Origin: Raphanus sativus
Taxonomy: Eukaryota > Streptophyta > Magnoliopsida > Brassicales > Brassicaceae
Length of the DNA: 64,000 bases
Assembly: GCF_000801105.2 (NCBI RefSeq)
Contig: NC_079514.1
Location: forward strand, 20,562,293-20,626,292
Reading direction: 5' to 3'
Numbering within the stretch: position 1 is the first letter of the stretch; each line of letters begins with the position of its first letter. Position numbers and translations under genes: made by a program. The notes under the pieces were generated by a model that was not told the DNA's origin, made no database searches, and saw only the letters and a program-made list of their open reading frames with translations. This document shows positions 36,289 through 47,966 of the stretch, one piece after another.

Positions 36289-36845
36289 GACTTCATCACA
36301 TTCACGGGGATCCGTCTTACAGAAGAACAGACTATCATCAGCGAAGAGAAGGTGCAATATCGGGGGGTTAGCGTGCGAAACACGCATCCCCATTATCTTA
36401 GCTTGATTCTATGCATGATTAAGAAGGGTAACGAGTGCTTCCGTGCATAAGATGAATATGAAAGGAGACAAATGATCTCCTTGACGCAATCCCCTGTGTG
36501 GGGTTATATTTCCTCTAGGTTGACCATTAAACAAGACATGGTATTTCACTGATGTTACACATTGCATTATCCATTCAATCCACACTTCTGAGAAGCCCAT
36601 TTTACGTAGGACTGCACTAATGAAGTCCCATTCTAGACGATCATATGCTTTTCTCATATCTGTCTTTATTGCCATTCTTCTATTTCTTCCTCCAGGATCT
36701 GTACGGAGAGCATAGAACATCTCCTGTGCTATTAAAACATTGTCAGATATTTGTCTTCCAGCAACAAAGGCTGACTAGGTCTCTGATATTCGGTCCGGAA
36801 ATATTTTCTTTAGTCGCTGGCATAAAACTTTAGAGATAATCTTAT
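36289..36845 (-). pseudogene. L1 LINE reverse transcriptase fragment
   Basis: The minus strand reads KIISKVLCQRLKKIFPD, a stop, then SAFVAGRQISDNVLIAQEMF, AIKTDMRKAYDRLEWDF (RT motif A), GLRQGDHLSPFIFILCTEAL and then LLFADDSLFFCKTDP, the catalytic FADD block, before breaking at 36288. This is the palm domain of Brassicaceae L1 ORF2. A TAG at 36775-36777 replaces the Gln of the usual SETQSAFV. The downstream part of such an ORF2 is found at 21940-22617. Confidence 0.82.
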
Positions 36846-37039
36846 GTATATTGATATAGTGAAAATATTGCATTATTACCCACAGTTGTCTAATGATAAT
36901 ATTAATAGACATTCAGAGCTGGTACTTCTATTAGTAAAGTCTTCTTTTAGGGGTAGAGATATCAGATCTGAATCTTAGCAACTGCAAGAAGGAATTTAAT
37001 AACTGGCTCTAGTTCCAAGCTGCCCGAAGTGTTTACGGG

Positions 37040-38868
37040 TTTCGGTTCAAAACTTATTGCAGAAAGAAAAGGTAGCCATTCGCCTCCCATCCGGAGTTTG
37101 AACAACATATGTGACATAGAAAGAAAAGGTAGCCATTTGCTCCTTTTGAACTGTTTTCTCCCGATTCTCAGCTTCTCGTTTGAACTTCTCCTTCAATGAG
37201 TCGAAATCTCCCATAATCGCGACCTTATCCGACTCACCAGCCGCCAACGCTGCATTTAGGTCTTCAAACTCCTTCACTCGATGTTGCTCGTTCGCCTGCG
37301 ATGCGCTTAATTTGGATTGCAACTGTTGAATAATAAGAAACTGGCCTTCTAGCTCTTCTCGACTCTGGAAATTCGCCAGTCGTGCCTCCATCAAAGCAGC
37401 ATACTCATTACTGGCTTCCATAGCCTAAGAAAGAGAAAGATTAGAACAACGATCCCGAAATCCTAAAGATTGTTGCAAATGCCTTACCTTAGCATTCGCA
37501 ACGGCCACATCTTCTCCAAAGAAGGGAGCTCGCATCTGGGGGTCCTTATCTTGCGCCAGATCGACGTGAGATGCTCCGGATCCTCAAGAATCGGAACATC
37601 ATTATCATATGAGAACGCTAGCGAAGAATCACCTCGACCACCCGGAGGAAGATCGGTCGGAACAAATCAGGAAGTTCCCTCACCTGGAGCCTGCGTCACA
37701 AGAGGAGGCATCGAGCTCGATGAACTAAGGTCTGCCAAGACGACCTCATTCAGATCCAGACGACGAGTTCGGCGAGCCCCAGAGTCGACTCTATCACCAC
37801 CAACATCCAACTCAACCGGGATATGAGACGCCGACTGGTCCTCGAGAACCAGAATAGCAACCGACACCGGCATGGCCAAAAGGAGGGGAGACGGAGCCTG
37901 AGATCTCGGCCTGAGTACATGTCCTTTCGGAGTTCTCTGAGCTCGCTTCAAGGGTTCGGCACCCGCAGAAGCCTCCGCTCTCTTCACCTCTAAAACTTTA
38001 ACAGCAATTACTTGTCAAATTCATCAAACTGACAAAAGCATAATGATAGTCCTGAGAACGACTTACTTTTCCCTTTGCGATCTTGTTGAGGACGAACTGG
38101 TTCCTCAAGCGCGATAGGAGCAGCCCGGTTTCGCTCCGGAGTCATAGCGTAAGCATACGCTCTGGAGTAAAAGAAGACCATAGACAATCACTCCGGCATA
38201 ACGCCGCAATTAACCCTCGCAGGTTCGGAGTCATATTGGCACAACCAAATAGTTCTGTGCGGAAACAAAGAATCAGATCATCAAAAAAAATGACGAATGT
38301 ATATACCGAAAAGAAAAGCAAGGAAATCGCTTAGCAATATTCTCATTACATTCCCTTGGGATCCGAGAAAAATCAAAATCGCCAACCGACGCCGGATTGA
38401 CCTTAAAGACGAAAAATTTGTCTCTCCACTGAATGTCTTTGTTGGGAATACCACTGATAATAGAGAGACCTTCACGCGGAGCCAGGATCATCGTCCCCTG
38501 AAAGCCGCTGTTCTGCTTTAAAGTATAAAGTTGTTTCAGCTCCGCCAACTCAAACTCCAGACCTTCCTCTCTAGCTCGAACCCATGTAGCCTTGAGATAA
38601 CGAAAAAATTTGGGTTCATCTGAGTGAACGCCATTCCGAGCTCCGCTAAAAGCTCTAAAAGGAAGGAAGGAAGAGGAAACGATAAACCGCCATCCTTGAA
38701 ATGAGTCATAAAGGCTCCGCAGTACCCTGACCTTACGGTCTCGGGGGTGCCTCCATCAGGAAGCTCGCCTTCAACGGCGTAGAGAACTCCCCAAAGCTCT
38801 TGGATTATCTTGAGCTCATCCCGAGTGAGCGTAGAATTAGTATATGGGCCAAACTTTTCCTTTGCCAT
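37040..38868 (-). pseudogene. Antisense ORF of Tat element, putative gypsy-type transposon domain (PF04195), broken
   Basis: From the ATG at 38868 the minus strand reads MAKEKFGPYTNSTLTRDELK, then SGYCGAFMTHFKDGGLSFPL and FLLELLAELGMAFTQMNP. A one-base frameshift at about 38610 shifts into YLKATWVRAREEGLEF and then FKVNPASVGDFDFSRIPRE. A disordered Ser/Pro-rich section (37667-37987) and a coiled-coil C-terminus (37047-37421; MEASNEYAALMEARLANF) follow, separated by intron-like gaps. The function of these proteins is unknown. A short duplication (gaaagaaaaggtagccatt at about 37061 and 37116) lies at the C-terminus. Confidence 0.72.
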
Positions 38869-39157
38869 AACTTTGAGCAGAGAGAATAATTGCAGGAAAA
38901 AGGAAGATCGAGATGGAGAAGACGATGAATCCACTACGCGAAAATAAATAAACAAATAGAAAGAGAAAGACGGTTCCCTAGGAAGTTACCGCATTTGAAA
39001 CCACGAACTATCGATGTGAGCCACACGATTTGGAAAAGTGGCTGACCGGTCAAATCAGACGGACACACGTGGCGACCCAGTTCCGAGATTTGTGACCGAG
39101 TGAAAGGTTATCGCCCTTTCGACTTCCTAAAGTAAATCGACTGGGCTGGGGGGCAAA

Positions 39158-39619
39158 TGTTGGACTCAATTTTGGACAATCGGGCTAATGGGCCTATTCT
39201 AGAATAACAGGCCGCTAGATAGAAGCCCGCAAGAAGAGCTCGACATGAAGACGGAGTCGAAGGAATAATCGGAGATCACGGAGTCAGTTACGATGATGGC
39301 GGAGTCGATACTATAAAAGGAGAGCAAGATCAACACTTTAAGATACAGCGAAAACCCTAGAGAGATAGCACATCACACACTTTGACCTCTTTTACTTTAT
39401 CTTAGAACTCGATCTTGTTCGATCTCTTTGCTATAGTCGATCTCTTTGTTATTCCTTGTAATCGACCTCTTATTCAATAAAAGTCTATTTTTGTCAACCG
39501 ATTTTTGATTATATTGTTGTGTTCTAAGGATATCGTTGCCTACATCCTTTGTCACTCTCCAGTTTACTTTACAAACACTACAAAATACTTAGTGTAGATT
39601 TTAGGTTCTACACTTATCA
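39158..39619 (+). repeat. 3' LTR of Tat-type element
   Basis: Starts tgttggactcaattttgg right after the polypurine tract. It has a TATA-like ctataaaagg (39311-39320) and aataaaa signal (39475-39481), so the transcription unit is on the plus strand. The right edge, at cacttatca, is a best guess. Confidence 0.62.
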
Positions 39620-40621
39620 CCTAGTCAGATACTTGATCGACATAACCGTTCCAAGCCAAAGTGCTATCTCAAGATTCAGTCATGCCTTAGCAGTCTGTAA
39701 TGCTCTAAGCACATGGACTAACCCAGACGCATCAATGGAAATAACTGATTACTCAATCTAAGCCAGACCAGTGCAGATAATTCAAATTATATAAGCAAGC
39801 AGTACAGAACAATCTCCTAGCATTCAGACTAAAATAATATACATTAGACTATGGTCACACACTCACCTTTGTCTTTAGAGCCGACATGATTCAGTTTGAT
39901 CACGTCTTCCTGATACCTCTTGCGCAGTTTTCCTCAGATCTTTCGAACCTTACAACAGTCAGAATCACCCAACAGACAATTGTTTTGGACTTGGACTTGA
40001 TTGATCCAGCTAATTAAATCTTCAATTTTCTCTCTTGATCGGATGATTTCTCTTTCTAAAGTTTTTCTACTTTATGTTTTACGATTTTTGTGAAGAAAAA
40101 ATAAAAAAATAAAAGAAGATACGATTATATGAACAATTAGGCAGTTTAAACTCAAAGAAAACTGCTAAAAAACCATTCTCGCTCATTTCACACATGGGCA
40201 TAAAGTGTAAACCGACGTCTCACACTAAAGAGACTTCCCAGCACGATTTTTCCATTTTTCGCTACACCGGGCCAAGGAATCAAACTAGACATTTGTTGTA
40301 CAAGCTCTGCGGTGGAGCTCTGATTCATATCACCTTCCAAGTTTTGGAAGTAGAGAAACTGCTCAGCTCTTTTTTTCTTTCAATGCCACCTCGAACAGGG
40401 TTTAGTTACTAGGCCTAGAATTTTTCGGCTAGTGCTACATTCTTTTACTTGAACTGAGGCTAAAACATAATGTTCGGATCGGGTGAATAATGAAATATTT
40501 ATTTCTAACTGTGTTGTAATCTGTTTATATTCTTCGTAGTACATTCATTTCAGTTAAATTAGTCAGAGACAAATATTAATGTAACACAAACTTGAAAATG
40601 GATGAAAATACTCCATAATTT
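39620..40621. other. Intergenic, nothing recognised
   Basis: No credible gene or element end. The last ~150 bases should hold the 3' UTR of the minus-strand GH17 gene. Confidence 0.45.
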
Positions 40622-43600
40622 TTATATGATCAATGCATACATAACCGAAACAAACAACATCATCGATGGAACAGAAAGAGAAGAACATAAGTGAGCTAGA
40701 GAAGCAGAGCGTGGAGTAGAATTATGAACATCGGTTTGTCCAGAATTTTTGTCGGAGGGAGAAGTCGGTGAAGGGAGGATCATCTGCGGGGGAGCAGGCA
40801 ACGTTTGACTCGTCGGAGCTGCAGCTGGTGGTAGACGTGGAGACTGCGGAGCCATGGAAGTCTGAGAAACATAGCACAAAAAAAATTGTTTTGTAAGTTA
40901 TTTTAAATAAAAAGTTATCAGAATGTCTTTATTTTGACTTTCCTCAGCCTTAGATCAGCATCATATAAAAATCTTATGTAATAACAGCTTTTTAGTTGTT
41001 CTATTTTATTTCCCTGTAATTTTTTTAGTAGTTTTTTTTTGTTTCAGTGACTGGTTATTAAGATGTTGATCAAATTTTCGGTTTGGTTTTTAGTGTTTTC
41101 TTTGTTGAATACTACCACTGGAATGCAATTTCAGTTGATTCTGTTTTCATAAAAATAAAAAGAAGACTTAAAATATTTCTTTCAGAGAATAATTTTGACA
41201 GTTTATTTTTTTTTCAGTTTAAAGTACGGGAAAATTTGTGAAATAACCAAAAAATACTAAAGCTAGATATATAGAGTGAGACTAGTGAGAGATAGGAAGA
41301 GGATGGAAGAAAGAGATGGAGATTTTGGTTTGTCAGGTAATTTTGGTTTTTTGTGTAGCTTTAGGTGTGAAATTTCCGTTTTTTAAAATACGGGTGGTAT
41401 AAGAAAAGAACAATACTTGGGTTCACCCCTGAGGTGAACTTATGAATTCACCTCTTTCCTTATTTCAATTATATTTTCATAAATATTAATGTCACATAAA
41501 TAAATAAATTATAAATTACAAAAAAGTAAACTTTAAATCATAAACTCTAAATTCGAACCCTAAACCCAAATCTTAGATTTTTAATTTTAAACCATACCCT
41601 AAATCCAAACCTATACCTTAAACCCAAACCTATACCCTAAATCTTAAATCTAAATTTAAATCCTAAACCCTAAACTCAAACCATAAATCCTAAACCCAAA
41701 CTCTAAACCCTAAACCCAAACTCTAAACGCTAAATCCTAAACCTTAAACCCAAAATGTAAATCATAAACCCAAATTTTTCAAATACCTTTGGGTTAATGA
41801 TCATCAAATGTATTTTCAAATACATTTTAGTGTATAGAGTTCGGGTTTATGGTTTAGAGTTTGGGTTTAAGGTTTAGGATTTAGGGTTTAGAGTTTGGGT
41901 TTAGGGTTTAGAGTTTGGGTTTAGGGTTTATGGTTTGGGTTTAGGGTCTAGGATTTAAATTTAGATTTAGGATTTAGGGTATATAGTTTGGGTTTAGGGT
42001 ATAGGTTTGGATTTAGGGTTTGGTTTAAAATTTAAAATCTAAAATTTGGATTTAGGATTTGAATTTAGAGTTTATGATTTAAAATTTACTTTTTATAATT
42101 TATAATTTATTTATAATGTGATATTAATGTTTATGGCAATTTGATTGAAATAAGGAAATAGGTGAATTTATAAGTTCACCCCAGAGGTGAACCTAAGTAT
42201 TGTTCATAAGAAAATCATCGCGGAATCGGTTTTCCTTTTTATTCTATTTTGCAATTGTTTTTAAATAATTTTGGTTTGAATAGGTTAAATACAGTTGGAC
42301 ACTTCTACCGGTTACGGTATAACTCACATCATTTATCATTTTATCTAATGAAAACTTACTTGGTTGGTAGTTTTGGTGAGACCGATATCGTAAGTCATGG
42401 TTAGATCAGGTTTGAACAAACCGAAGGCTCGTTCAGATCCTTTCCCGGGCTTGAGATTCTCGTCGTACAATGCGAACAAGTATGTCTCGATCACTTTCCC
42501 AGGCATCAGCGGTGTTCCGACCATTGATTTCAAATGTGCGATAAGATTTTTATTGTAAGCTTTAGCGTTCTCAATTGTCGCGCCAACCTCGTCCGGGTCT
42601 CCCTTGTATGGCCACCCAGTCTCAGCCACCACTATCTCTACGTCCTTGAACCCAAACGAGCTAAGAGCTGAATACACCGCATCAACCTTCATAAAATCGA
42701 ATTCATTATTTATATCTTCCTTCTTTTATATGTTATAAATCACATTTTCTATTACTGTCAAAAAAAAAAGCTGTCAAAAAAAGAAAATCACATTTTCTAT
42801 TAATTTTTGTTTCCCTAATTATACATACGAGTTCATATTTACAAAATTTGATGTCAGTTTTCGTTCTTCCATTATCTGGCAAGGTCTTTTCCTTCAAGGC
42901 AACCTTTTCACTTTTCATTAAATTTGACTTAACTAAATATCCCTTACTCTCTAACCAAACGTTTTAAAATTAACCAAGAAAAAACAAAGTCCTTATATAA
43001 AAATGAAAGTTCAACTAAAATTCCGTGAAATAATTACTTTTTAGGTATAGAAAAATATTTTTTCCGAATTTCCTGTTCATACACCTAGTTAATTTTTTTT
43101 TATTGACAACACCTAGTTAACTCGAACATTTCAATAAGGCAAAACCAAGTAAATTAAGAGGTCGTCGAAAAGAAAAACTAAGTAAAGAGGTGTTAAACCT
43201 GAGCATCGAACATATTCATATACTTGATCTTGCTGTTTGCGTCGACACGGCCAGGATTAGGCTGAAACAAGCAAAAGGCCAATGTCTCGGGTCTAGGATC
43301 GCTCTGGTAAGCGAAAAACGGGTACGGGTTAACCGCAAAAGGCGACCCCGTCTCCCTATTAAACTCTAGCAACCCCTTCAATATATCAGCATGGTCGGAA
43401 GCAAATACCCCGGCCGAAGGAGGGTCGGACTGGCTCAGAATCGACATTGTGTGTACTGTTGATACCTTAATCTTGCCGTCGAGAGAGGCTGCCTCGAGGG
43501 CGCTTTGGACATTTTTCATAGCCGGCAAGAGCTGCAACATGAAATTGCGGTCGCCAAAGGTTGTTGCCTCGTTTCCGACGTCGATGAGAGTGATCTTGCT

Positions 43601-44002
43601 CGCAGGGTAATAAGGGACCACGTTGGTTTCCACCCAGCTCCGAGCGAAACTGGGGTCGGATGCTAAACCGGGTACATCGCCTGTTCCGATGACGATCTCG
43701 ATCCCAGTGTTTGCTAGGGCCTTGATTATAGCAGGGTCAGATCCGTAAAGACGGACTTTTTGGATCGTTGTGGATTGCAGGAGCTTTGCGGTGGCTGACG
43801 GTGGAGGAAGATTGTCGGCGGTTTGGCCATAGTTTACTCCAATGAATGGCTGAGACACTGTTTTTGGTACATATGAAAGTATCCGATTGTTAGAGAAGTT
43901 CTATACGTATAAAAATATGAACTGAATAAACTTACTTGTTTGATGGAGAGCATATGAACAGAAGAAGAAGAGTAGGAACAATCGATAAACAGAAGCTTCC
44001 AT
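40622..44002 (-). CDS. GPI-anchored glucan endo-1,3-beta-glucosidase (GH17), four exons, 430 aa
   Basis: Exons: 43936-44002, 43199-43857, 42360-42686, 40622-40861; all introns are GT..AG and join in frame. Exon 1 is a signal peptide (MEASVYRLFLLFFFCSYA). The mature enzyme starts FIGVNYGQ (27-34). GH17 landmarks are KVRLYGSDP, IDVGNEATT with the acid/base Glu119, VVAETGWP with the nucleophile Glu264, and FALYDENLKPG. Exon 4 adds a Pro/Ser-rich linker and a hydrophobic end (about 414-430, VPSMMLFVSVMYALII), a GPI-anchor signal, with no X8/CBM43 domain. The enzyme should hydrolyse callose at the cell surface, wall or plasmodesmata. It looks closest to Arabidopsis At1g32860/At2g27500-type glucosidases from memory; orthology is not proved. 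The reading frame is intact. Intron 3 (1498 bp) contains a complete foldback transposon. Confidence 0.92.
41408..42205. mobile_element. Foldback MULE-type element with telomere-like repeats, in GH17 intron 3
   Basis: A 798-bp near-perfect inverted repeat: the left end gaacaatacttgggttcacc mirrors the right end ggtgaacctaagtattgttc, and the arms continue to the centre at about 41805. Exact 9-bp target duplications ataagaaaa (41399-41407 and 42206-42214) flank it, as for Mutator-like elements. Each arm carries many degenerate (a)aaccctaaaccc units. No coding content. Most of the intron is this insertion. Confidence 0.93.
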
Positions 44003-44104
44003 GGCTGTATTGTTTTGCTCTGTTTTGCTGTTTTGTATTTAAATGCCCAAGTTTTTTTTCTGTTCTTTTTCTTACAGAGAATTATCGACTAGATTTGGGT
44101 AATC

Positions 44105-44116
44105 CATATATATAGA
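44105..44116 (-). promoter_or_regulatory. Probable TATA box of GH17 gene
   Basis: The minus strand reads ctatatatatgg about 105 bases upstream of the start codon, a sensible place for a plant TATA box with a leader of about 75 bases. Confidence 0.42.
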
Positions 44117-44119
44117 TCC

Positions 44120-45041
44120 ATCAAAAACGACCGACGTAGGAAAAGTAAAAGTAAAAGTAACTTCTTTTTTCTCACATTTCAAATTTTAACGGTAAGTTGA
44201 TTGAAATAACTTAATTACGTGAAGGGTTTCTTTTTCTGACATAGACATCAAGTGCTTTTCACTATACACTTTGTCACTTTCTTACCACAGTATATTGATA
44301 GGAGATTCTAACGAAATTCGAAGTATTATGTTGGTACCATAAAACCAAACTATGAACATACGTACTGATAAACTATTCTTTTTTTTGTAAATCTTTTTGA
44401 TTAGTGGGTTTCAGTGGGTGATTTTGTAGTAAGCTTGTGGGATTTTTTTCTGAAATTTTTGTTCACCTCCAAATTTAGTAAGGAGCTCCACTGAAAGCCT
44501 GACACATGGAGACAACATACTTTTTTATAGAACTCATACATACCAAATGAAGTAAAATACAACATGACAATGTATAAGTACGTGTTACAAGGCCTTCTAA
44601 AGAAACAATAAATGGGACTAAACCCTAAAGTATCTTTAGTTAATTAGTTGCATGAAAAAGTGAGACAATTATTATGATGATATGGATTTCCCCCCTCTTA
44701 ATGAGCCATTAGTCACATAATTAACTAACTGTAGTAATCTGTGGCTTTTTGATGATTGGATTTTCCTTCTCTACTAAGAAATGGAGCAATGCGACTAAGG
44801 TGGTGGAGAAGGAAAGCAAGGAATTAGACACTCCAACATCTACCACAAAGATGGTAAAAGAATAATAAAAAGAAGACCAACTCGCTTTTGCTGTGGCACA
44901 AGGAAAAAATATAAAGCAGCAATAAACCCCCTCTTTTCTCTCAAAAAGACGGAAACGATTATTAAAAAACAAAAGCGGAAAAGGCGTAGCATTTGAACAA
45001 GTTTTTGGGTATTTGATTCATTTTGTTTTGCGACGTCAAAA
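44120..45041. other. GH17 upstream region, no gene
   Basis: Upstream of the GH17 TATA box the sequence is AT-rich and non-coding. No other gene or element terminus is seen before the Helitron start. Confidence 0.45.
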
Positions 45042-47904
45042 TCTTATATTATAAAGAAAAGGTGTCTCTCTTCTCCTCTTGCCACCTAAGAAAATAATGC
45101 AAGGATATAATGACACGTGTACTTTTCTTAAAACGCACAGCATCAGTTAATCTTTGATTCATTGGGCTTTCTTTTGTTGGGCCATATCTCAAGTTACTGA
45201 AACCATTACGTGCTATACGCAATAGAGTGCGATTAAACGCGGCATTTTCCGTCAGGACTAACGCGAGTTCGTCTTTGCAATCTCCACAGCCAATGGCGAC
45301 AATGGTGTCGCAGCCGATCTTTCATCTTCTTACTCGGGATAGCGGAAGCCGTTTTATCATCTTAATCCCTCCATTAATCCCTCCATTAATCGATCCACAC
45401 GATCTAGATTCAATGCGATTTTTTCGATATGCAGGGCGGTGGAGTTCGAGTATAAAAGGTATGCTTTCCTCATCTCAGATTCATCATTTTATTCATGCTA
45501 AACTAATCAGTAAACAAAAATCCTGCTCTATGGCTAACAATAATTGTTAGTGTGTGTTTTAGTTATCTGTTATCGGTTTTACACCTGTAACTTTACAGCT
45601 TTTGATGATTGCTGTGTAAATTTTTTATGTTCATACGTTTTTGGTCTGAGTTAATTCACTGGTTCACAACTTTACACATCTCCGGTGCCTTGAATTTAGA
45701 TTCGAAATATCCCATGTTTAATCATTTCCACCGTAGAAGATTTTTTTATGATTTGTTAATTGTATCTGTGTATATGTTTTATACGACTTTGTTAATTATA
45801 TATCTGTTTATGTTTCATGTTCAGTCGACCATGTGCCGGCGTCTGTGAATGTCAACTGTCTTGCGCCACACCAGCCTAATTTTAAAGCGGGTTCGGTCTA
45901 CTCTCTAACCGTTTTTGATGTCACGATGTAACCAGAATTACCGTCTGCAGACTCTCCCTTATTAATCCGGTAAAGCGACTCAACCTCTTTCAAGGAGGTC
46001 ACCGAACCGACTGTTCCAATACCTCTTGAGTCATTCCGCTTCCGTAACCACAGTGAGATGCTTGGTCTTGCGAACTCTAACAATCAGCTTCCGGGTAATG
46101 CTTCTCTCACCACCTCCTCTGATAACGGAATTGGATATCTGATAGTCTTTGTTATAGACCTTATTGGGGAGATAACTGCAGTCAAGACTACTGTTACTGA
46201 CTCTCCACGGGATAAGAATCGTGTTATGGCGACGATCAAGATGGAGAAGTAAGTTTTGGGGCTTGGGGCTTCCTTATCTTCACAATTATCTGGATTTGAT
46301 AACTACATTCTCCTTACTGTTCTGTCTTCACATGATAACAGTGACATGTCTGTGACTATGACCTCTTTGACGCTCAGGGTGTTAAGATCCATAATCAACT
46401 AGAGAAGATGGGAGGTTATCCAAGGATTGTCGTTGCAACAGTGTGAATCCGAAAATGGTGGGAGGTAAGCAACCAGTTTGACACATACATGGCCAGCTTT
46501 ATAATGGAAGGGAATACATACACGTTCCATGTCAAGTTGAGTACATATAATTTCACTGCAACCTATCAGAGCTTCACTATCACACGTATTCTTGCTGCAC
46601 ATGAACGTATGCCGCTCCCCGGTTCGTTGACAATGTGAGTCTACTGTTATTATGATGTTGCATTATTTGTATACATTTTATTTGATGGTGCCATCCGTCT
46701 GTAACAGGGAGGAGATGATACCGATGGTGACGACATGAGAGGGTATAAACCAATTCCTACTAAGGTCGAATCTAGAGGGTGCAGTTGTGAAGCAACTTGG
46801 ATTTCTGCTACGAAACCAATTGGTAGTGTACCGAGCAAGATGGACGACCCAACTTCGCAAGTCGTCGAGAAGGCGCAAATGGCTTAGGTTGAGAAGGTAT
46901 ATGATCGAAGTCCTTTGTATTTAAATAATGCTTATGCATGAGATTTTCCGTTTTACGAATTTTTCTTATCTACTTTTGAGTTTTTCCATTTTTTTTTGAA
47001 TTCAAGCAATCTATTTTTTTTGCCCTGTTATAAAGAAATCTTCTATCTTTGACCAAAAGGAAAAAATATCTTAATGGTCGTATTCAGAACACGTTCCTAC
47101 AAGCCTACAACCGGTCACGCATAATACACTTATACTTATAACATGTGGCTTAAGATTAAGGACTGATTCTAAATCATGTGCCTAAATTTTGACTCAACAA
47201 TTATAATTACGGTGTGAAATATGTAAACCACTTTGTATGCGCCATCAACTATGCATGAAAATAGGAGCTCCGGTCATGATGATGCGCAACCTTAACCAGA
47301 CGCAAGGACTATGCAATGGTATGAGAATGATGGTCACCGACTTGGTAACATGATTCTTAAAGCGGAGTTCATGACCGGTACATAGGTTGGTGAACGGACC
47401 TAATCATTTCTCCTCACACGGTTAGCTACATGATCATCACTGTCCTTCTTAGTAAATCAACCAAAACCAAAATAAATCCGTTTTGATTATTGAACCCACC
47501 ATTAATACACTGAGACTGAATAATAAAATTTTATTTAAAAACAAAAAAAAAAACTGAACCCACCATGATCATCAGTGTCCTTCTTACTATGTATAAAGAA
47601 ATAGAACAAACATTATATTCTCTTCAATAAATGTATGCCATTTCAGACATTAAAATTTTATCATGTTGATGCAACATATGCGACAAAGTAAAAAAAAATA
47701 TAGACATGCGAAGATAATATAAAATGTGGTAAAAAAAGAAAGATAATAACTAAGTAATATTGTGTAATAAAATATATTGGACAACAAATACAAAAAAAAA
47801 ACAATTGACAAAATAAGCAAACATCAAACAAAATATCGTATAAAAAATGGAAAATCGAGATCACAACTCAAGTAAATCCCGCCCGTAGGGCGGGCCTATC
47901 CTAG
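45042..47904 (+). mobile_element. Helitron carrying a broken RPA-like gene
   Basis: The left end tcttatattataaagaaaagg follows an A (45041). The right end has a strong hairpin cccgccc-gta-gggcggg (47878-47894), then CTAG (47901-47904) and T. Together these are Helitron termini at an A/T target. The interior holds an RPA-like pseudogene, cargo commonly found in plant Helitrons. No Rep/helicase is present, so it is non-autonomous. A G-box core (cacgtg, 45114-45119) lies near the left end. Confidence 0.72.
45293..46887 (+). pseudogene. RPA70-like (OB-fold, DUF223-type) protein, fragmented
   Basis: The ATG at 45293 starts MATMVSQPIFHLLT, the usual start of Brassicaceae RPA-like proteins. Later blocks are FKEVTEPTVPIPLESFRFRN then HSEMLGLANSNNQLP (about 45980-46093), GEITAVKTTVTDSPRDKNRV then MATIKM (46165-46250), LFDAQGVKIHNQLEKMGG (46361-46420), and TYTFHVKLSTYNFTATYQSF then TITRIL (46515-46595), ending at the TAG of 46885-46887. 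Between blocks are missing sections, stops and frameshifts (for example TAA after MEK and TGA after VVATV). RPA binds single-stranded DNA during replication; this copy encodes no full protein. It lies inside a Helitron. Confidence 0.76.
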
Positions 47905-47966
47905 TGTTATTATATTTGAAATGAAACAATGTTAACATCTTAATTTATGTTATACGATAGAATATA

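Larger units (their letters stand above)
36850..39619 (+). mobile_element. 3' part of a Tat-type Gypsy retrotransposon
   Basis: An antisense gene with the Transposase_28 domain is followed by a polypurine tract (gggctggggggcaaa, 39143-39157) and a plus-strand LTR from 39158. Extra antisense ORFs of this kind between integrase and 3' LTR are known from the Tat (Ogre/Retand) lineage of plant Ty3/Gypsy elements. Gag, RT and integrase and the 5' LTR are missing; the left edge against the LINE is somewhere around 36846-37040. Confidence 0.68.

Noticed and set aside
40622..40879. Independent small proline-rich (arabinogalactan-like) protein gene
   Set aside because: It has an acceptor site and joins in frame to the GH17 gene as the GPI-signal exon; the apparent ATG upstream is in the intron.
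41520..42060. Interstitial telomere array
   Set aside because: The AAACCCT-like units are degenerate and lie symmetrically in the arms of a transposon with target duplications, so this is not a telomere scar.
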